Below are positions 22,807 through 33,685 of a stretch of 64,000 bases of DNA, piece by piece; positions within the stretch are counted from its first letter, which is position 1, and each line of letters opens with the position of its first letter. The stretch lies in the NCBI GenBank assembly GCA_023078555.1, contig CM041199.1, forward strand, positions 2,972,513 through 3,036,512, written 5' to 3'. The translations under genes were made by a program, and so were the position numbers. A model generated the notes under the pieces. That model was given only the letters and a program-made list of their open reading frames with translations, was not told the DNA's origin and searched no databases. The DNA is from Ulva prolifera. Its lineage: Eukaryota > Chlorophyta > Ulvophyceae > Ulvales > Ulvaceae.

Positions 22807-23466
22807 GTGCGCCCCCCCCCCCCCCCCCACTTGCCTGCAGGCCCCGCTTTTCTTGCCGGAAGCTTTGGCGTCTATGGCAGAGCGGTGTCACCTTGTAGAG
22901 AGACTCTCACGGCAGGTACAGCGCACGCTGACACGTATTTGATGTACCCCATGCATGTCGGTGCTCGGGCAGGCCCAGAGCAGCTGCAGCGCGCCGACCT
23001 GCAGCTTGCGAGAGTAGGTGAGGCACACGCCATGTGGAGGGTGCAGCGTGATCCGCACATGTTGCGCAGGTACGGCACAGACATGCAGCTGGAGCCGTCG
23101 GCGACATGTGTTCGAAAAGGAGTCTTGCACGATCATGTCTGAGGGACAAGCTGCTTTGCTGCGTGTGTGATACATCCCTGCGCCCACACTGTGCGGCCAC
23201 ACTGTGGCACGACATACAGTTGTGACAACAACAGTGGTCCAGTGCACAACTTTGGAACAAATGCTGCAAAATTTGTTATAGCTCTGCAGAGCTGTAACAA
23301 AATGACTTGCTTATATTGAGACATGCCATCACTGCTTGAGCAGATGGCCAACGCCACAAGACCCGCGCTGCATGTAGAAATTGCAGTGCACGCACGGAAC
23401 GAGTACCGCGCTGACTGCCACAGCGCTTCGGTGTACGCCCGCTCTAGACCTCCAGCCGGTACATGC

Positions 23467-23938
23467 CTACTGCACAGAATCCCCGCTGTCGTGCACTGCA
23501 AACTGTGCAAACAGCGCAAAGAGCGGCGTCACGCCCAGCAGCACCCATTTCAACACGACCTCTTCCAGGTATATGTCGCCTGCAGCTGTCACCGCACTCA
23601 ACAGGAGGAACGCAAGCGTGGACACGACGGCCTGCAACACAAGTTGCGTGTTTGTCGGCGACTTGTCATTCGATCTGGCTGGTCTTCTGCTGTCGGCCCG
23701 GCTGCGCTTGCCTGCCTGGTTGGTGCACGTCAACTGAACGGTGGTGTCCGCTCCACCCCCGCCCTCAGCCACAGGCTGTGGCTGCTCATTCGCGGAGATC
23801 GCCTGAGGCCCGCTGCTGCTTTCAACGACCTGCTGCCCGCCTTTTCTTCTGGCGTCTTCCCGGCCGCCCTCGCCTGCCTGGCCATGTACGCCGTCCAGGC
23901 GTTCCTCAGCGTCCCGGGCCTAGACACTGAAACCGAAT
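23467..23938 (-). pseudogene. Array gene B: truncated four-helix membrane protein
   Basis: Only the linker and the last two helices are present: a Gln/Gly-rich linker, then NTQLVLQAVVSTLAFLLLSA, an AAGDIYLEEVVLKW loop and VLLGVTPLFALFAQFAV, ending DSVQ with TGA. It aligns well with the C-terminal part of gene D. The first helix pair and the N-terminal MTLL exon are missing from the 2 kb upstream, so it looks like a partial duplicate. The open frame itself is not interrupted. Confidence 0.7.
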
Positions 23939-26098
23939 CCTGCTGTTGCTGACGGCATGTCATTTCCCAAGAACCGAGGCTCGACATGACTCTGACCCTA
24001 TGAGGCCTTCGTATGGACAGGTGTATGTCTACGACTCCGGCCGTGATTCTTCCGTCAAGATATGCAGAAACTCTGATACTCGGTGCGGCTTCCAACTGGT
24101 ATATGTTTGCAGGAGCGGCCAGCGCCACGGAGGTGCAGCCGCAGAGACGGTGAGGGCGTGTGCACAGTTATCCTTGCATGGCCTTGTAACATTGCGCATA
24201 CAGTTGCGTGCGGCAGCCAGACATGTCCATCAGCTGAGGGTGGTAAGCGTTGACGATACAGCCGGTACAAAAAAAGTATGCAGGGGGAACAAGACTGCGC
24301 GTGATTGTTGCACATGCGTCGCCCGTTCAACGTGCGCACAGGTCGACATGCAACGGTGGCGTTCGCAACCGGCAGCACACTCGAGGCACACATGCGGCCA
24401 CTTGATATCAGCCCCATACTCAATGCGCACAGGCACATCAGCAAATGTCGGACGTCCAGCTGCAGGCAGCCACTGCAGGCTGCTCCAGAATCAATGCGCG
24501 CGCCAGATCGTTTGGCAGCTGGCCTTGAGACGTGTGGCCGTGTATGCGTGGCTGTTCGTTCGGACGAGATTCTTTGATTGTGGCTGTCTGTTCCGGTTCA
24601 CTCTTCTGTGATACAGGTGGCCAGCACTCGTAGGCGCGCACCTGCTCGAGCTCGTGCTTCTCCACCGCGTTCATCCGCCGTCGACTTGTGGAAGACACGC
24701 ACTGCGATCAGCTTCAGTAATTGCAGCACTTGCGCTGTACTTGCCTGTCCATTGGCCCGTTGATCAACGAGTTAACTCTTCTCCAGCCCTTGTGCTCAGC
24801 GATGTGGTGAGATGCTGCGTGCTTGGAGACCGATTCGTCGTTACATAGAATAACAAACGCAAAAATGTATAGATATGGCAGACTATGTGCACGCTTCCTG
24901 CTTTCTGCTGGGACGGCCCGCTGTTGTGGACCACTTCATTGAGCAGACTTCTTGAGCTCCCTGAATAGTCAGTGGTTTACTTTAGTGGTTCTGGCGCTAT
25001 GCTCAGAAGCTTCACAGCACCGTGTGTCCGCGCAACCCATCGCTGTTGATGTGCTTAGACCCGTTGGCGTTCCATCTGCCCATTGCGACGTGCATTTTTC
25101 ACGACGTGTTTACTGTCCCTCTGAATTACAGTTGCCGTGTGAAGGCCGACTTTGAGAGAGAGTGATTGATTACTGTGTGAGATACATGGCCACCTGGCGG
25201 CAAAAAGTGGCAGCCAATACGGTTGATTTGTGACTGTGAAAGGCTGGAGCCTTGAAGTTGAGGCATGTTTTGTGTGTTTGTGCCAAAGGTGAGGTCCAAA
25301 ATGGCCTGTTGAGCCTCAGCAAGAAAGTGCTGGGCACTCATGCCCGCCACGATTGCGCCCACTGCACTTGTCTGATAATTTCAGGCGGTTGTGGGGCTGC
25401 AGCAATGTCGGTTCTGGGATGTGCAGCCTCTGCCAACACCACCAGCATATGTGTTTCATGTCCTGTCAATCAGCACATTTATCACCTCGCATCCCCAATT
25501 CCCGTGATCCCATCAATTCATCTCTCATCTCCGTGCGCATGCTGTCTGATCGCTCATTCGTTACGCGAAAAGTTACACACGCATCTCCAGATCTCAACTA
25601 AGGCAGCAGTCATTTCCGTGAAATCCATCGCAGCTGATCTCGCGCCGAGCTGAATATTTCTGCGCTCTGTGCGATTGAGCGGAGTTTCGGCGTGCGGCAT
25701 GATGCATGGATGCTGACGCATGGACAGCTAATGTGATTCGAACCGACTGTTTACAAGTGCAAACTTGGTCTTTATAAAGCACCCAAGCCACTATAGTGGC
25801 TTGGGGTGCGCTCTGCGCGCTACAGCAATGTCCATTCAGGAGCTATTCCACGCACTGCAGAGCGATTGATCAGGTGCACTACATAAAATATGCTATATAA
25901 TTCCGACTCACGGAGAGTGCTAGATCAGGTCCATCATTCTGATCCTCGAGGTGCGATGCCACGACTCCGGTCGACATGTATTAATACATAAATTTACAGT
26001 GACCGGGAATAGACAAACACACCAGAGAAGGTCATCCGAATCAACAGCCACACACACCCACAGCAACACTGCAGCGGCGCCGATTCCGGCTATCATGT
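23939..26098. other. Spacer of the array; one perfect palindrome
   Basis: No gene is supported. At 25780-25810 a 15-bp-arm inverted repeat with no loop lies around a perfect 20-bp core (25785-25804); it could form a hairpin or mark the centre of a small element. A B-box-like word on the minus strand near 25735 did not fold as a tRNA. Confidence 0.4.
24566..24617 (+). repeat. Degenerate member of the micro-insert family
   Basis: The order TTCGGACGAGATTC, a T/G-rich middle and GGTTCACTCTTCTGTGA match the consensus of the short inserts at 35849-38452 with several changes. No target-site duplication remains visible. Confidence 0.5.
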
Positions 26099-26112
26099 AT
26101 GTACGTGCATGT

Positions 26113-26205
26113 GTTACAAGGACATAGGCAGCAAGGCGGCGCCGGGCAGCACCGCGAATTCTTTAAAGAAGCAGACAGACGAAGCAAACAGCCAGACACC
26201 CACGC
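26113..26205 (-). mobile_element. 93-bp LINE 3' end with 14-bp target-site duplication
   Basis: The insert starts GTTACAAGGACATAGGCAGC and is related to the copies at 40827 and 21362. It is flanked by a perfect 14-bp direct repeat, ATGTACGTGCATGT, at 26099-26112 and 26206-26219. Read on the minus strand it ends GTCCTTGTAAC, the 3' terminus of this family. Almost the entire element is lost from its 5' side. Confidence 0.85.
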
Positions 26206-26733
26206 ATGTACGTGCATGTTGGGTAACAACCCTGTCGGCAACGCCATTGCACACCATTGCATATGCACTGGCAGGCCTGTTGATGTGAGAAGCAAAAGTA
26301 AGACTACAGGTGTGGCTCATGCACCCCGCCGATCTTTACATGCACACTCACCGCATGATGTTCCGTGATGTGCCCAGCAAAACTTCAACTGATGTGATGC
26401 TGGGCTCGTGCCCATGTCCAAGTACTACTAGTAGTGCTCAGCTAAATTTACTTATTAATAAGTACTACTTAGATAGCACCGGGAATGCGCACTATCGCGA
26501 GGAGGCGTGCTGCATGTGTGCATAACGCCAATCAACAAGCAATGCTGAGTGTAAATTGAGCTCCCTCGACGCAGCGAGAGGGTCCTGCAATCAGCTGCAA
26601 GGTGCAACAACGGTCATGTGCGTTGGTGTCAGTAAAGAGGTTGGTCTGCTATGGCCGTGATTGGCATGATGATGGCATACCGCTCATGCATGGTTGCTTG
26701 TTTTACAGATCGCACGCACACACAATCATCCCA

Positions 26734-26771
26734 GACCTCGGCTGCTGTTCAGCCACCAAACTCCTACCACA
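26734..26771 (+). other. Single-copy ancestor of the 38-bp minisatellite at 32575
   Basis: This 38-bp stretch (AGACCTCGGCTGCTGTTCAG onward) occurs once here. Its left flank (GCACGCACAC, CAATCATCC) and right flank (ACCAGCAACAGC) match the flanks of the 15-copy array at 32575-33144. It represents the unexpanded state in the sister duplication unit. Confidence 0.8.
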
Positions 26772-26937
26772 GACCAGCAACAGCACCCCCTGACCGCAGG
26801 ATCTCGGGCATGCTGAGTCGGCTCAGCTGTCAACATGATATGGAGATTCATCCTGGTCACCTGCTGCCGATGTAATGCTGAGAGATTATGCAGCAACATG
26901 GCACACCTCCTCACCTACGGCGCCGTCACATTGCTGC

Positions 26938-27049
26938 TTCTGAGCCTCAGAAGCTGAGCACCTCAGAAGCTGAGCAGAGCACCTCAGAAGCTGAGCACCT
27001 CAGAAGCTGAGCACCTCAGAAGCTGAGCACCTCAGAAGCTGAGCACCTC
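26938..27049. repeat. 16-bp tandem repeat, about seven copies
   Basis: The unit CACCTCAGAAGCTGAG recurs with one four-base insertion after the second copy. Each unit holds a CTCAG/CTGAG inverted repeat. It lies 330 bp beyond the stop codon of array gene C. Confidence 0.9.
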
Positions 27050-27377
27050 TGCCTTGCACATCCACAGCCTGACAGGAGCAGCCGAGCCAAGAGCAAATGA
27101 GAGGAGAGGCGTGTACAGCTCAGGCTAGGATAGGCGTGTACAGCACAGGCTACTGTGCTGATACTCATGAGTATCTGCTGTGGCAGGGCAGCCGGCCGTG
27201 GACGTCCGGCCGAAGTTTCTGAAACCCTCGCATGCATGCGTGCACATGTACAGGGGCATTCACTTACGCTCGCCGCTCTACCCACCCCCGGGCCCCTGCA
27301 CACGGCCGGTGCTACAGTTGACTCTCTGTCACTGCACAAGCCCAGCTCTCGCAGGCCCTTGCCAGGCCCCTTTGCGC

Positions 27378-29011
27378 TTACTGTGCAGCCTGTGGCGTGG
27401 GCGCTGCGCATGCGATTTTGGGCGACACATATTGTACAACCAGCGCAACGAGCGTCAACCCTGGCAACACCAGAAACGCCCACCTCAGCGCAACTACCTC
27501 CATGTAAACACCACCCGTCCCTGCGCTCAGCAGGAGGGCCGCCACCATGGACACAAGAGCCTCCGCCATGTACCTCCAGGGCCGCCACCATGTACCTGTA
27601 CTCCATTGCATCTTTGTCGTGCATACTTTCGGCTTCCGCCTCGAGTCCTTCGGCTTGCAGTCCTTGCGTACCTCACTCGCCCGGGCGCAACATTTGAGTG
27701 TGAGGACGTAGACGAAGGTGATGAGGCCACACAAGCCCCAGACGATCCAGTGCACGAATATGGGCAGCATGCCGATCATGCGCACAACGACGGTCACCGT
27801 TACCCAGAAGACGAGGGCCTCGCTGGGCACGAGGCGGCGCAGAATCTCGAGGGTGCCGTCCACCGGCAGGTCCTCGCTCGGGCCCTTGTCAACCTTCTCC
27901 TGCATGTAGGCCTGCTCATCATCATGGGGCCGCGCTAGCGGGGCTCTGGCCGTCCCCCGTTTCGTCTGCTGAGAGGCGACAGGCTGCCGTGCTACTAGTA
28001 GTATGGCAGGGATGCAGGCTGATCTGGTATCAGTCGGAAACAGCTGCGGACCGGAACACGATGCAAGGCCCAGCACTGCCGAGCACGCACAGCTCACACT
28101 GTCACACAGATAGCTGTACACATGCAGATCTGCGCCGAGTGTTCTGTATGGGCCCGACGGTCTGGGCGGAAAAGGTCTTTTTGCAGATCTGCAGCCTTGC
28201 GTAGCTCTGGCAGACACAAACTACTGCTGGGATATCAGTCATTACGTGGGCCAATAACAAGCCTTCAGGTCCATATTTCGAAAGAGTTCTTAAGATTTGG
28301 TTATATGGGTGACGCTGAGCTACAGACCACGTGCTGCTGCAAGGGACCGCAGCCTCCTGGCGCACCTTCAGCCTTTTTGTCATGTCCTCCAGGGCTTTTC
28401 TGACCATCGCATCTGCACGGCCAGTCAAGCTTGTCAGCATTGCTGTCTTCACACCCTGTTGCATCATGCATGCATGCATGCATTCACGCGACACGCAACA
28501 TGCGGAGAGAACGGCGGTGTGGGGGGACGAAGCCAATCGTACATGGAGTTGGCGGATGAGATTCAGTAAGAGCCATGGCAAGAGTCAAGCACGTGACGCG
28601 GGGAGCGGCGTCAGCATACGCATCGGTCGGTATCCACATCTCGCTGTGACCTTGCCCACGGCCCAGGCAGGAAAGCTGGAAGGAGCGCGCAGGTGTGTGC
28701 TTGTAGGGTCAAGGCGGACGGATGCAGGCACAGCATGAATGGCACGAGCGGGGCGCACCCGCTTGGGCCACTGTCACATGCGTGGCATGAGAACTCCGGC
28801 CTTCGCCGCCGACCGACGCCACACCTGTGGGGGTAGGACCACTGGGGGGCAGGGTTACGAGTCGAGAGATCTCGTCACGCATGTCCCTCACTGTCTCATT
28901 GACCGCCTCGCTGACGAGGTGTGCCCGGGCCGCCTTGCGCCGCTCCTTGCGCTGCTTGACGTGACCAGCTGTCTGCACGAGCTGCTGAGATCGACGTCTG
29001 CGTGCTAGCAC
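27378..29011 (-). CDS. Array gene C: four-helix membrane protein, probably damaged
   Basis: The distal exon (27911-27378, TAA) encodes LEILRRLVPSEALVFWVTVT, a second helix (WIVWGLCGLITFVYVL), a short Lys/Arg-rich linker, EALVSMVAALLLSAGTGGVY and a last helix ending LVALVVQYV. The N-terminal exon lies within 29011 to about 28740 (LVQTAGHVKQRKERRKAAR). The ATG used by D and E reads ATC here and the alignment is shifted by one base; an upstream in-frame ATG (29011) could replace it. The exact donor is uncertain: the position matching one candidate GT in gene D reads AT, but a GTGCGC site follows shortly after. The linker is shorter than in the relatives. The intron and flanks match those of gene D, so C and D are sister units. 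The gene may be expressed with a new start or may be decaying. Confidence 0.55.
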
Positions 29012-30720
29012 GTGGTGGCGGTGCGCAGTAACTCTGGAGCTGTGGCTTGATTGCTGGCTTTAGGTATAGGCTGTGCTTGCGTGGGGGTGCAGCTGGTGCA
29101 GGGGTCTCAGGAGGTGTGCGGGCTCAGACAGATACATTGTTGAGTACGATTCCAGTGCCGCTGCTGTGAAACGGCATACCTGCAACAGGTGGAAGTGTTG
29201 GTGAATGTGCATGCCATGAGAGGTAACAGCCTGAGGGTTACTGAGTATCATATGACCGTCGTGGAGCAGTATGAGAATGATATTCTGGTGGCGTTGATAC
29301 TGGGCCTCATCAGATATCCACATGAGTCAAGCCATCAACATCGGCACCCTGTCGCACTGGATATACAGTGCAGCATACTGCTAGAGCATAAATACATGTG
29401 TGCGTGTTACAAGGGTAATGTATATGTGGCGACATGTGAGGTGCAGAGACCGTCTCTGGCAGTTGGAACCCGGGCACTGTTGTGTTATGGTCGGAGGGCG
29501 AGCCGTCAGATTGTGACGCGTGCATGTCCCTTCGCCATGCATTCCAGGTCGACGGGTCGCTGATGGCATGCCGCTTCGTAGCGATCGAGGCTAGGCAGGA
29601 CTGTCCTTTGAATGACTCAACTCGAGACGTCGACCGTTGCGTTGCAAACAATCTGAGCAGAATTGCTATGCTACCATGTGATGACTTCGCCTGCTTCATG
29701 GGAACATCGGAGCCCGGCGCCGCGGCGCCGCGCGGTGCAACCTTCAAGTTAGCGGAGGTACGCAGACGGTGTGCGCACACCGTGCGTTGCAACACGTACG
29801 TTGTGCTGACCAGATGCGCAACTTCGAAGTCAGATGCAGCAAGGTGGTGGCGTGGCAAACAGAAACGTCAATCAGCCAGTATGAGTGCTTAGCGTCCACA
29901 ATGAAATCAAGAGTGCATTTTCAATGCAGCCGGGGCGAATCCGGATTCCAGATGAACCATGGCCAGGGAGATAGATAGAATGTGCTTGTTGAGTCGGATG
30001 AGATTCGATTTTGGTGTTTTTCTTCTTCCCTTCACGCTTTTGCAACCACATGCTTTCTATCCAGCATCACGCATTTGCGCACCGCGGTGTCAGCCCAATG
30101 CTTGTGGCTCTCATGCAAGGCAACAGTGTGTTGGCAATGTAGCTGCAGCCTGCTGGCTGCCCCGAACGCGAGCCCAGCCAGTTGACATGGCAGGTAGCCA
30201 CACCTGCTCGCCGTGCGTCGCTGTGAACACCAACCGTCGGCTCGTGCAAAGCGCACGCCACCATCGACAATTACCACCAGCAGCTGCAGCTAGGGCTCAA
30301 AGACTCCACGCAAATTTCCCAGTGAAGATAAACCAGTCTGCAAACACGGCATAGAGCACAGCAGACGTCTACTGTGCAGTGATTGCTGCTCGACTCTCGA
30401 CCTCGCCCTGCCTGATTCCTGTGTTATATTACCGCCCTGTATAGAGTCGTCTTCAATGATCATAGTCGCAGACCAGCGCTTCGAATCTGGTTAGACCAGC
30501 GACCCACTATTCAGCTGCAGCGCATCGCGACGAATCGAGTGGTGTGCACGTGGTGGCTACAGGTGCGTTCCCGGTATGTAGTGGCTTGGGACGTCCTTTG
30601 CACGTCTTCCGGTCGCACAGGTTTCCGCTTGGAAGCTTTCCCAGTCTCAGCGCCCATTTTCGCAGGAGCTCGCATTGACAGAGCAATTTAAATTGGTGCA
30701 CCACCCACTGCACACGTGCA
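29012..30720. other. Duplicated spacer upstream of gene C
   Basis: The stretch about 29480-30050 is a diverged copy of about 37680-38400 (shared words include CGCCTACTTCAT/CGCCTGCTTCAT, AATCAGCCA and GTAGCCTGCTGGCTGCCCC). Between 29012 and 29200 the sequence resembles 35540-35690 upstream of gene D. No separate gene is supported. Confidence 0.5.
29992..30048 (+). repeat. Degenerate member of the micro-insert family
   Basis: GTCGGATGAGATTCG, a T-rich middle and CCCTTCACGCTTTTGCAA match the consensus of the inserts at 35849-38452. No clear target-site duplication is left. Confidence 0.6.
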
Positions 30721-30864
30721 CCACTGCACCCTATAGGTGCCACTGTACACGTGCCCCATCGCCACTGCACCCTATAGGTGCCACTGTACACGTGCCCCAT
30801 CGCCACTGCACCCTATAGGTGCCACTGTACATGTGCGCCATGGCCACTGCACCCTGTAGGTGCA
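30721..30864. repeat. 41-bp tandem repeat, 3.5 copies
   Basis: Units start at 30721, 30762, 30803 and 30844 (the last partial). Each joins two related halves built on CACTGCACC-CTATAGGTG and CACTGTACACGTG. The repeat abuts the LINE fragment that follows. Confidence 0.9.
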
Positions 30865-30879
30865 GTATCCAGGTGCCAT

Positions 30880-31062
30880 ACCCCTGACGGCGCGACACCC
30901 TCCCCCGAGGCCAACTGGCCCGACTCCTCTCCCGCCCCCGCCGCGGTCGCGTTCGCTGTCGCGCATGACGCCCTGGCACCCTCTCCCCTCACGTACGCGG
31001 CCGTCCTCGCGTCCTCCAGTGACGCCACAGCGGCGTCCGGCGCCGGCGCCCCCGCTGGTGCG

Positions 31063-31101
<39 letters not shown>

Positions 31102-32155
31102 ACCCTGTGCAGGCAGTGCCGCCAACGCCGCAGCGGTCGGTCCAGGCACAGGCCGCCCCGCCGGCGGCTGTCCCCCGGTCGCGCCGATCCGCACAGAGGG
31201 GTGACATCCTGGCGTTCTTCCCGGGCGCGCCGGTGATCGCCGACGTGTGCGTCAGCCACCAGCTGGCTGCCTCGAATGTCAGCGCTTCAGCGCTCCACGA
31301 CGGTGCCTCGGCAGAGGCCGCCGACCGGCGCAAACGCGAAAAGTACGGCTGGGCCAGCGCGGGCGCGTTCACGCTGGTCCCGCTGTCGCATGAAACGTAT
31401 GAACGGGTCGGGCCGGCCGCCTTTGCGTTCATCAACAGGCTTGCTGATGTGGCTGCAGGGTATGGCGTGGCCTCTTGGCGGCGATTCCTAGGGAATGCAA
31501 TGCGCGATCTCTCAACGACGCTCTGCCTTGCAGTGACATGCCAGGTCCGCGCCGCAGCTCCGCTGATGGCACGTCACGAGGGCAAGGCAGTTTTGGCGGG
31601 ACTGCCAGTCCTGTCTGATAACCTCTAACCGCTAAAATGCCTGAGCGGTGAGGTGTCCCCAGAGGACCCCACGAGCTTGACGACACCGACCGATGGCCTC
31701 TGACTCCAGGGCGACTGGCTCCGCGTTGCTTGCGGGATGACTTCGTCGGCATGTGCAGGGACTGCGGGGACGGCTCCGGCACCGCATCGTCCCGGGTGCG
31801 CTGCAGCGTGGGCCGGGGGGCCTGCGAGGTGGTGGGGCGGGCTGATAGGGTGCACTGTGGGCCTGGGGCGGCCCCCGGCAGTCGAGCGGCCCACGTGGGC
31901 GGCAGTGTGCTGGGCCCGGCCCTGTCGTGAGGCGAAAGTCACTGAGGTGTTAACTCGGCATGGTTGTGTTTGGGTCGCTGTTTTGGTTTTGGTTTGCGTG
32001 TGGGGGTGTGTACTTGGCGGTTTGCGGGTCTGTCGTTTGATGAGAACATGGTGGGACTTGTGTGTGCTACGTGCGTGGGTGTCTGGGCGTGTGCTTGCTC
32101 TGCTTGCTTCTTTCGCGGCGCTGCCCGCCATGCCACCTTTATCCTGGTAAGACAC
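30880..32155 (+). mobile_element. LINE C-terminal endonuclease region and long 3' UTR
   Basis: The frame ending at 31628 encodes RRSAQRGDILAFFPGAPVIA, DVCVSHQLAASNVS, a KREKYG block, TLVPLSHETYERVGPAAFAF and a C terminus ending GLPVLSDNL. The spacing of the acidic, Lys and SHET motifs fits the C-terminal restriction-like endonuclease of RLE-type LINEs; RandI/Dualen is the clade expected in green algae. The reverse-transcriptase domain is absent, so the copy is 5'-truncated; its left limit near 30880 is uncertain. A 38-base C run (31064-31101) lies in the coding part. The 3' UTR (31629-32155) is GC-rich, then TG-rich, and ends TTTATCCTGGTAA, a variant of the family terminus. No target-site duplication was found. 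Confidence 0.75.
31064..31101. repeat. 38-base C homopolymer within the LINE copy
   Basis: An uninterrupted C run, read as a proline stretch in one frame. Its length may be unstable or poorly determined by sequencing. Confidence 0.9.
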
Positions 32156-32284
32156 ACTCACTGCATGTTCGGCCAGAATGTGCACAGGTACGCCAAGCAA
32201 CACTGCAAACATATGTCACAACAGATATCAGACATGCCGGCTGCCCAGCGGAGGCCTGTGCAAAGAAACCCAACTGACAGGCAA

Positions 32285-32300
32285 GGCTGACTAGTCAGCC
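32285..32300. repeat. 16-bp perfect palindrome
   Basis: GGCTGACTAGTCAGCC is its own reverse complement, and most of it recurs 20 bp further on (GGCTGACTAGTCA). The related spacer at 19910 has only GGCTGACT, so the palindrome arose in this copy. Confidence 0.8.
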
Positions 32301-32574
32301 CTAGTGAGGGCTGACTAGTCACAACAAGCCAACTGCAAACGGAGCTCTCTCACAATTGCCGCAGTGATCATTGATAGGCCCGAATAACTGCAAGCTGCGT
32401 TGGCGGTCATCTGCCTCCAGTGTGCAGACTTCCCCTGACCTCCAGTGTGAAGGGCAGTGCCAGTGAATATCTTGGTCTGCTATGGATGTGACTGCCACAT
32501 ACGTGCCATGATCAATGCATGCGATCCATGTGTGGTTGCTCGCATGCCAGATGGCACGCACACCCAATCATCCA

Positions 32575-33144
32575 AGACCTTTGCTCCTGTTCAGCCATCA
32601 AGCACCTACCAGAGACCTTTGCTCCTATTCAGCCATCAAGCACCTACCAGAGACCTTTGCTCCTATTCAGCCACCAAGCACCTACCAGAGACCTTTGCTC
32701 CTATTCAGCCACCAAGCACCTACCAGAGACCTTTGCTCCTATTCAGCCATCAAGCACCTACCAGAGACCTTTGCTCCTATTCAGCCATCAAGCACCTACC
32801 AGAGACCTTTGCTCCTATTCAGCCATCAAGCACCTACCAGAGACCTTTGCTCCTATTCAGCCACCAAGCACCTACCAGAGACCTTTGCTCCTATTCAGCC
32901 ATCAAGCACCTACCAGAGACCTTTGCTCCTATTCAGCCATCAAGCACCTACCAGAGACCTTTGCTCCTATTCAGCCACCAAGCACCTACCAGAGACCTTT
33001 GCTCCTATTCAGCCATCAAGCACGTACCAGAGACCTTTGCTCCTATTCAGCCATCAAGCACGTACCAGAGACCTTTGCTCCTATTCAGCCATCAAGCACG
33101 TACCAGAGACCTTTGCTCCTATTCAGCCATCAAGCACCTACCAG
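32575..33144 (+). repeat. 38-bp minisatellite, 15 exact-length copies
   Basis: Fifteen units of exactly 38 bp run from 32575 to 33144 (unit starts AGACCTTTGCTCCTATTCAG). Variation is limited to one CATC/CACC site (CACC in units 3, 4, 8 and 11), a CACG instead of CACC in units 12-14, and one base in unit 1. Because 38 is not a multiple of three and the unit has no forward stop, all three forward frames are open for over 200 codons. These frames are not evidence for proteins. It lies about 540 bp beyond the stop of array gene D, in the place where the sister unit has one copy (26734-26771). Confidence 0.97.
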
Positions 33145-33685
33145 ACACCAGCAACAGCCCCCCTATAGAGCATCCTTGATAAGATATCAGCAAACGCTGA
33201 CTCAGTGTAGCCGCAAGCATTCCAAAGGGAGTCAGTGTTGTTTGCGGCAGCAGGTGTAGATCGCGATGGCGTGCGGAGCTATGATGCCGCGACACGGCAC
33301 ACCGGTCCCACCTATAGTCCCACACCCTTAAGGCTCAGCGCCACAGCCCCACAATTACGCCCTCACCTTAGCGCTTGTGACGCCCTCAGCCATGCCTACC
33401 CCAACTGCAAGTGCCGGGCCAGGACTATACGAGAGGCATGTGCAGCATAGGGCGCTTTGCGGCGAGTCCATTGCCCAGCACACAGCACTGCGACCCCCAC
33501 CAGTGCATTCACTCACGCTCACCGGGAAGCCAGCTCCACGCACAATGCATGCACACACGCGGACGGCCGATGCCGCAGTGGAGTGAACGAGGCCGCCTTG
33601 CACAGCATGCAGTGCCCACACAGACAACCCACCCCGCTTGTGGCCGCAGCCGTTTCTGTTCCGTCCGTGCCACACGACTTCTCGC

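Noticed and set aside
25735-25800. tRNA gene on the minus strand (GGTTCGAATC B-box-like word)
   Set aside because: The flanking bases do not form a T stem or an acceptor stem.
32575-33144. CRISPR-like array
   Set aside because: The units are directly adjacent 38-mers with no unique spacers, in an intron-bearing eukaryotic genome.
32457-33259. Repetitive proteins of 217-246 residues in three overlapping frames
   Set aside because: All three frames are open only because the 38-bp unit lacks stops and its length is not a multiple of three.
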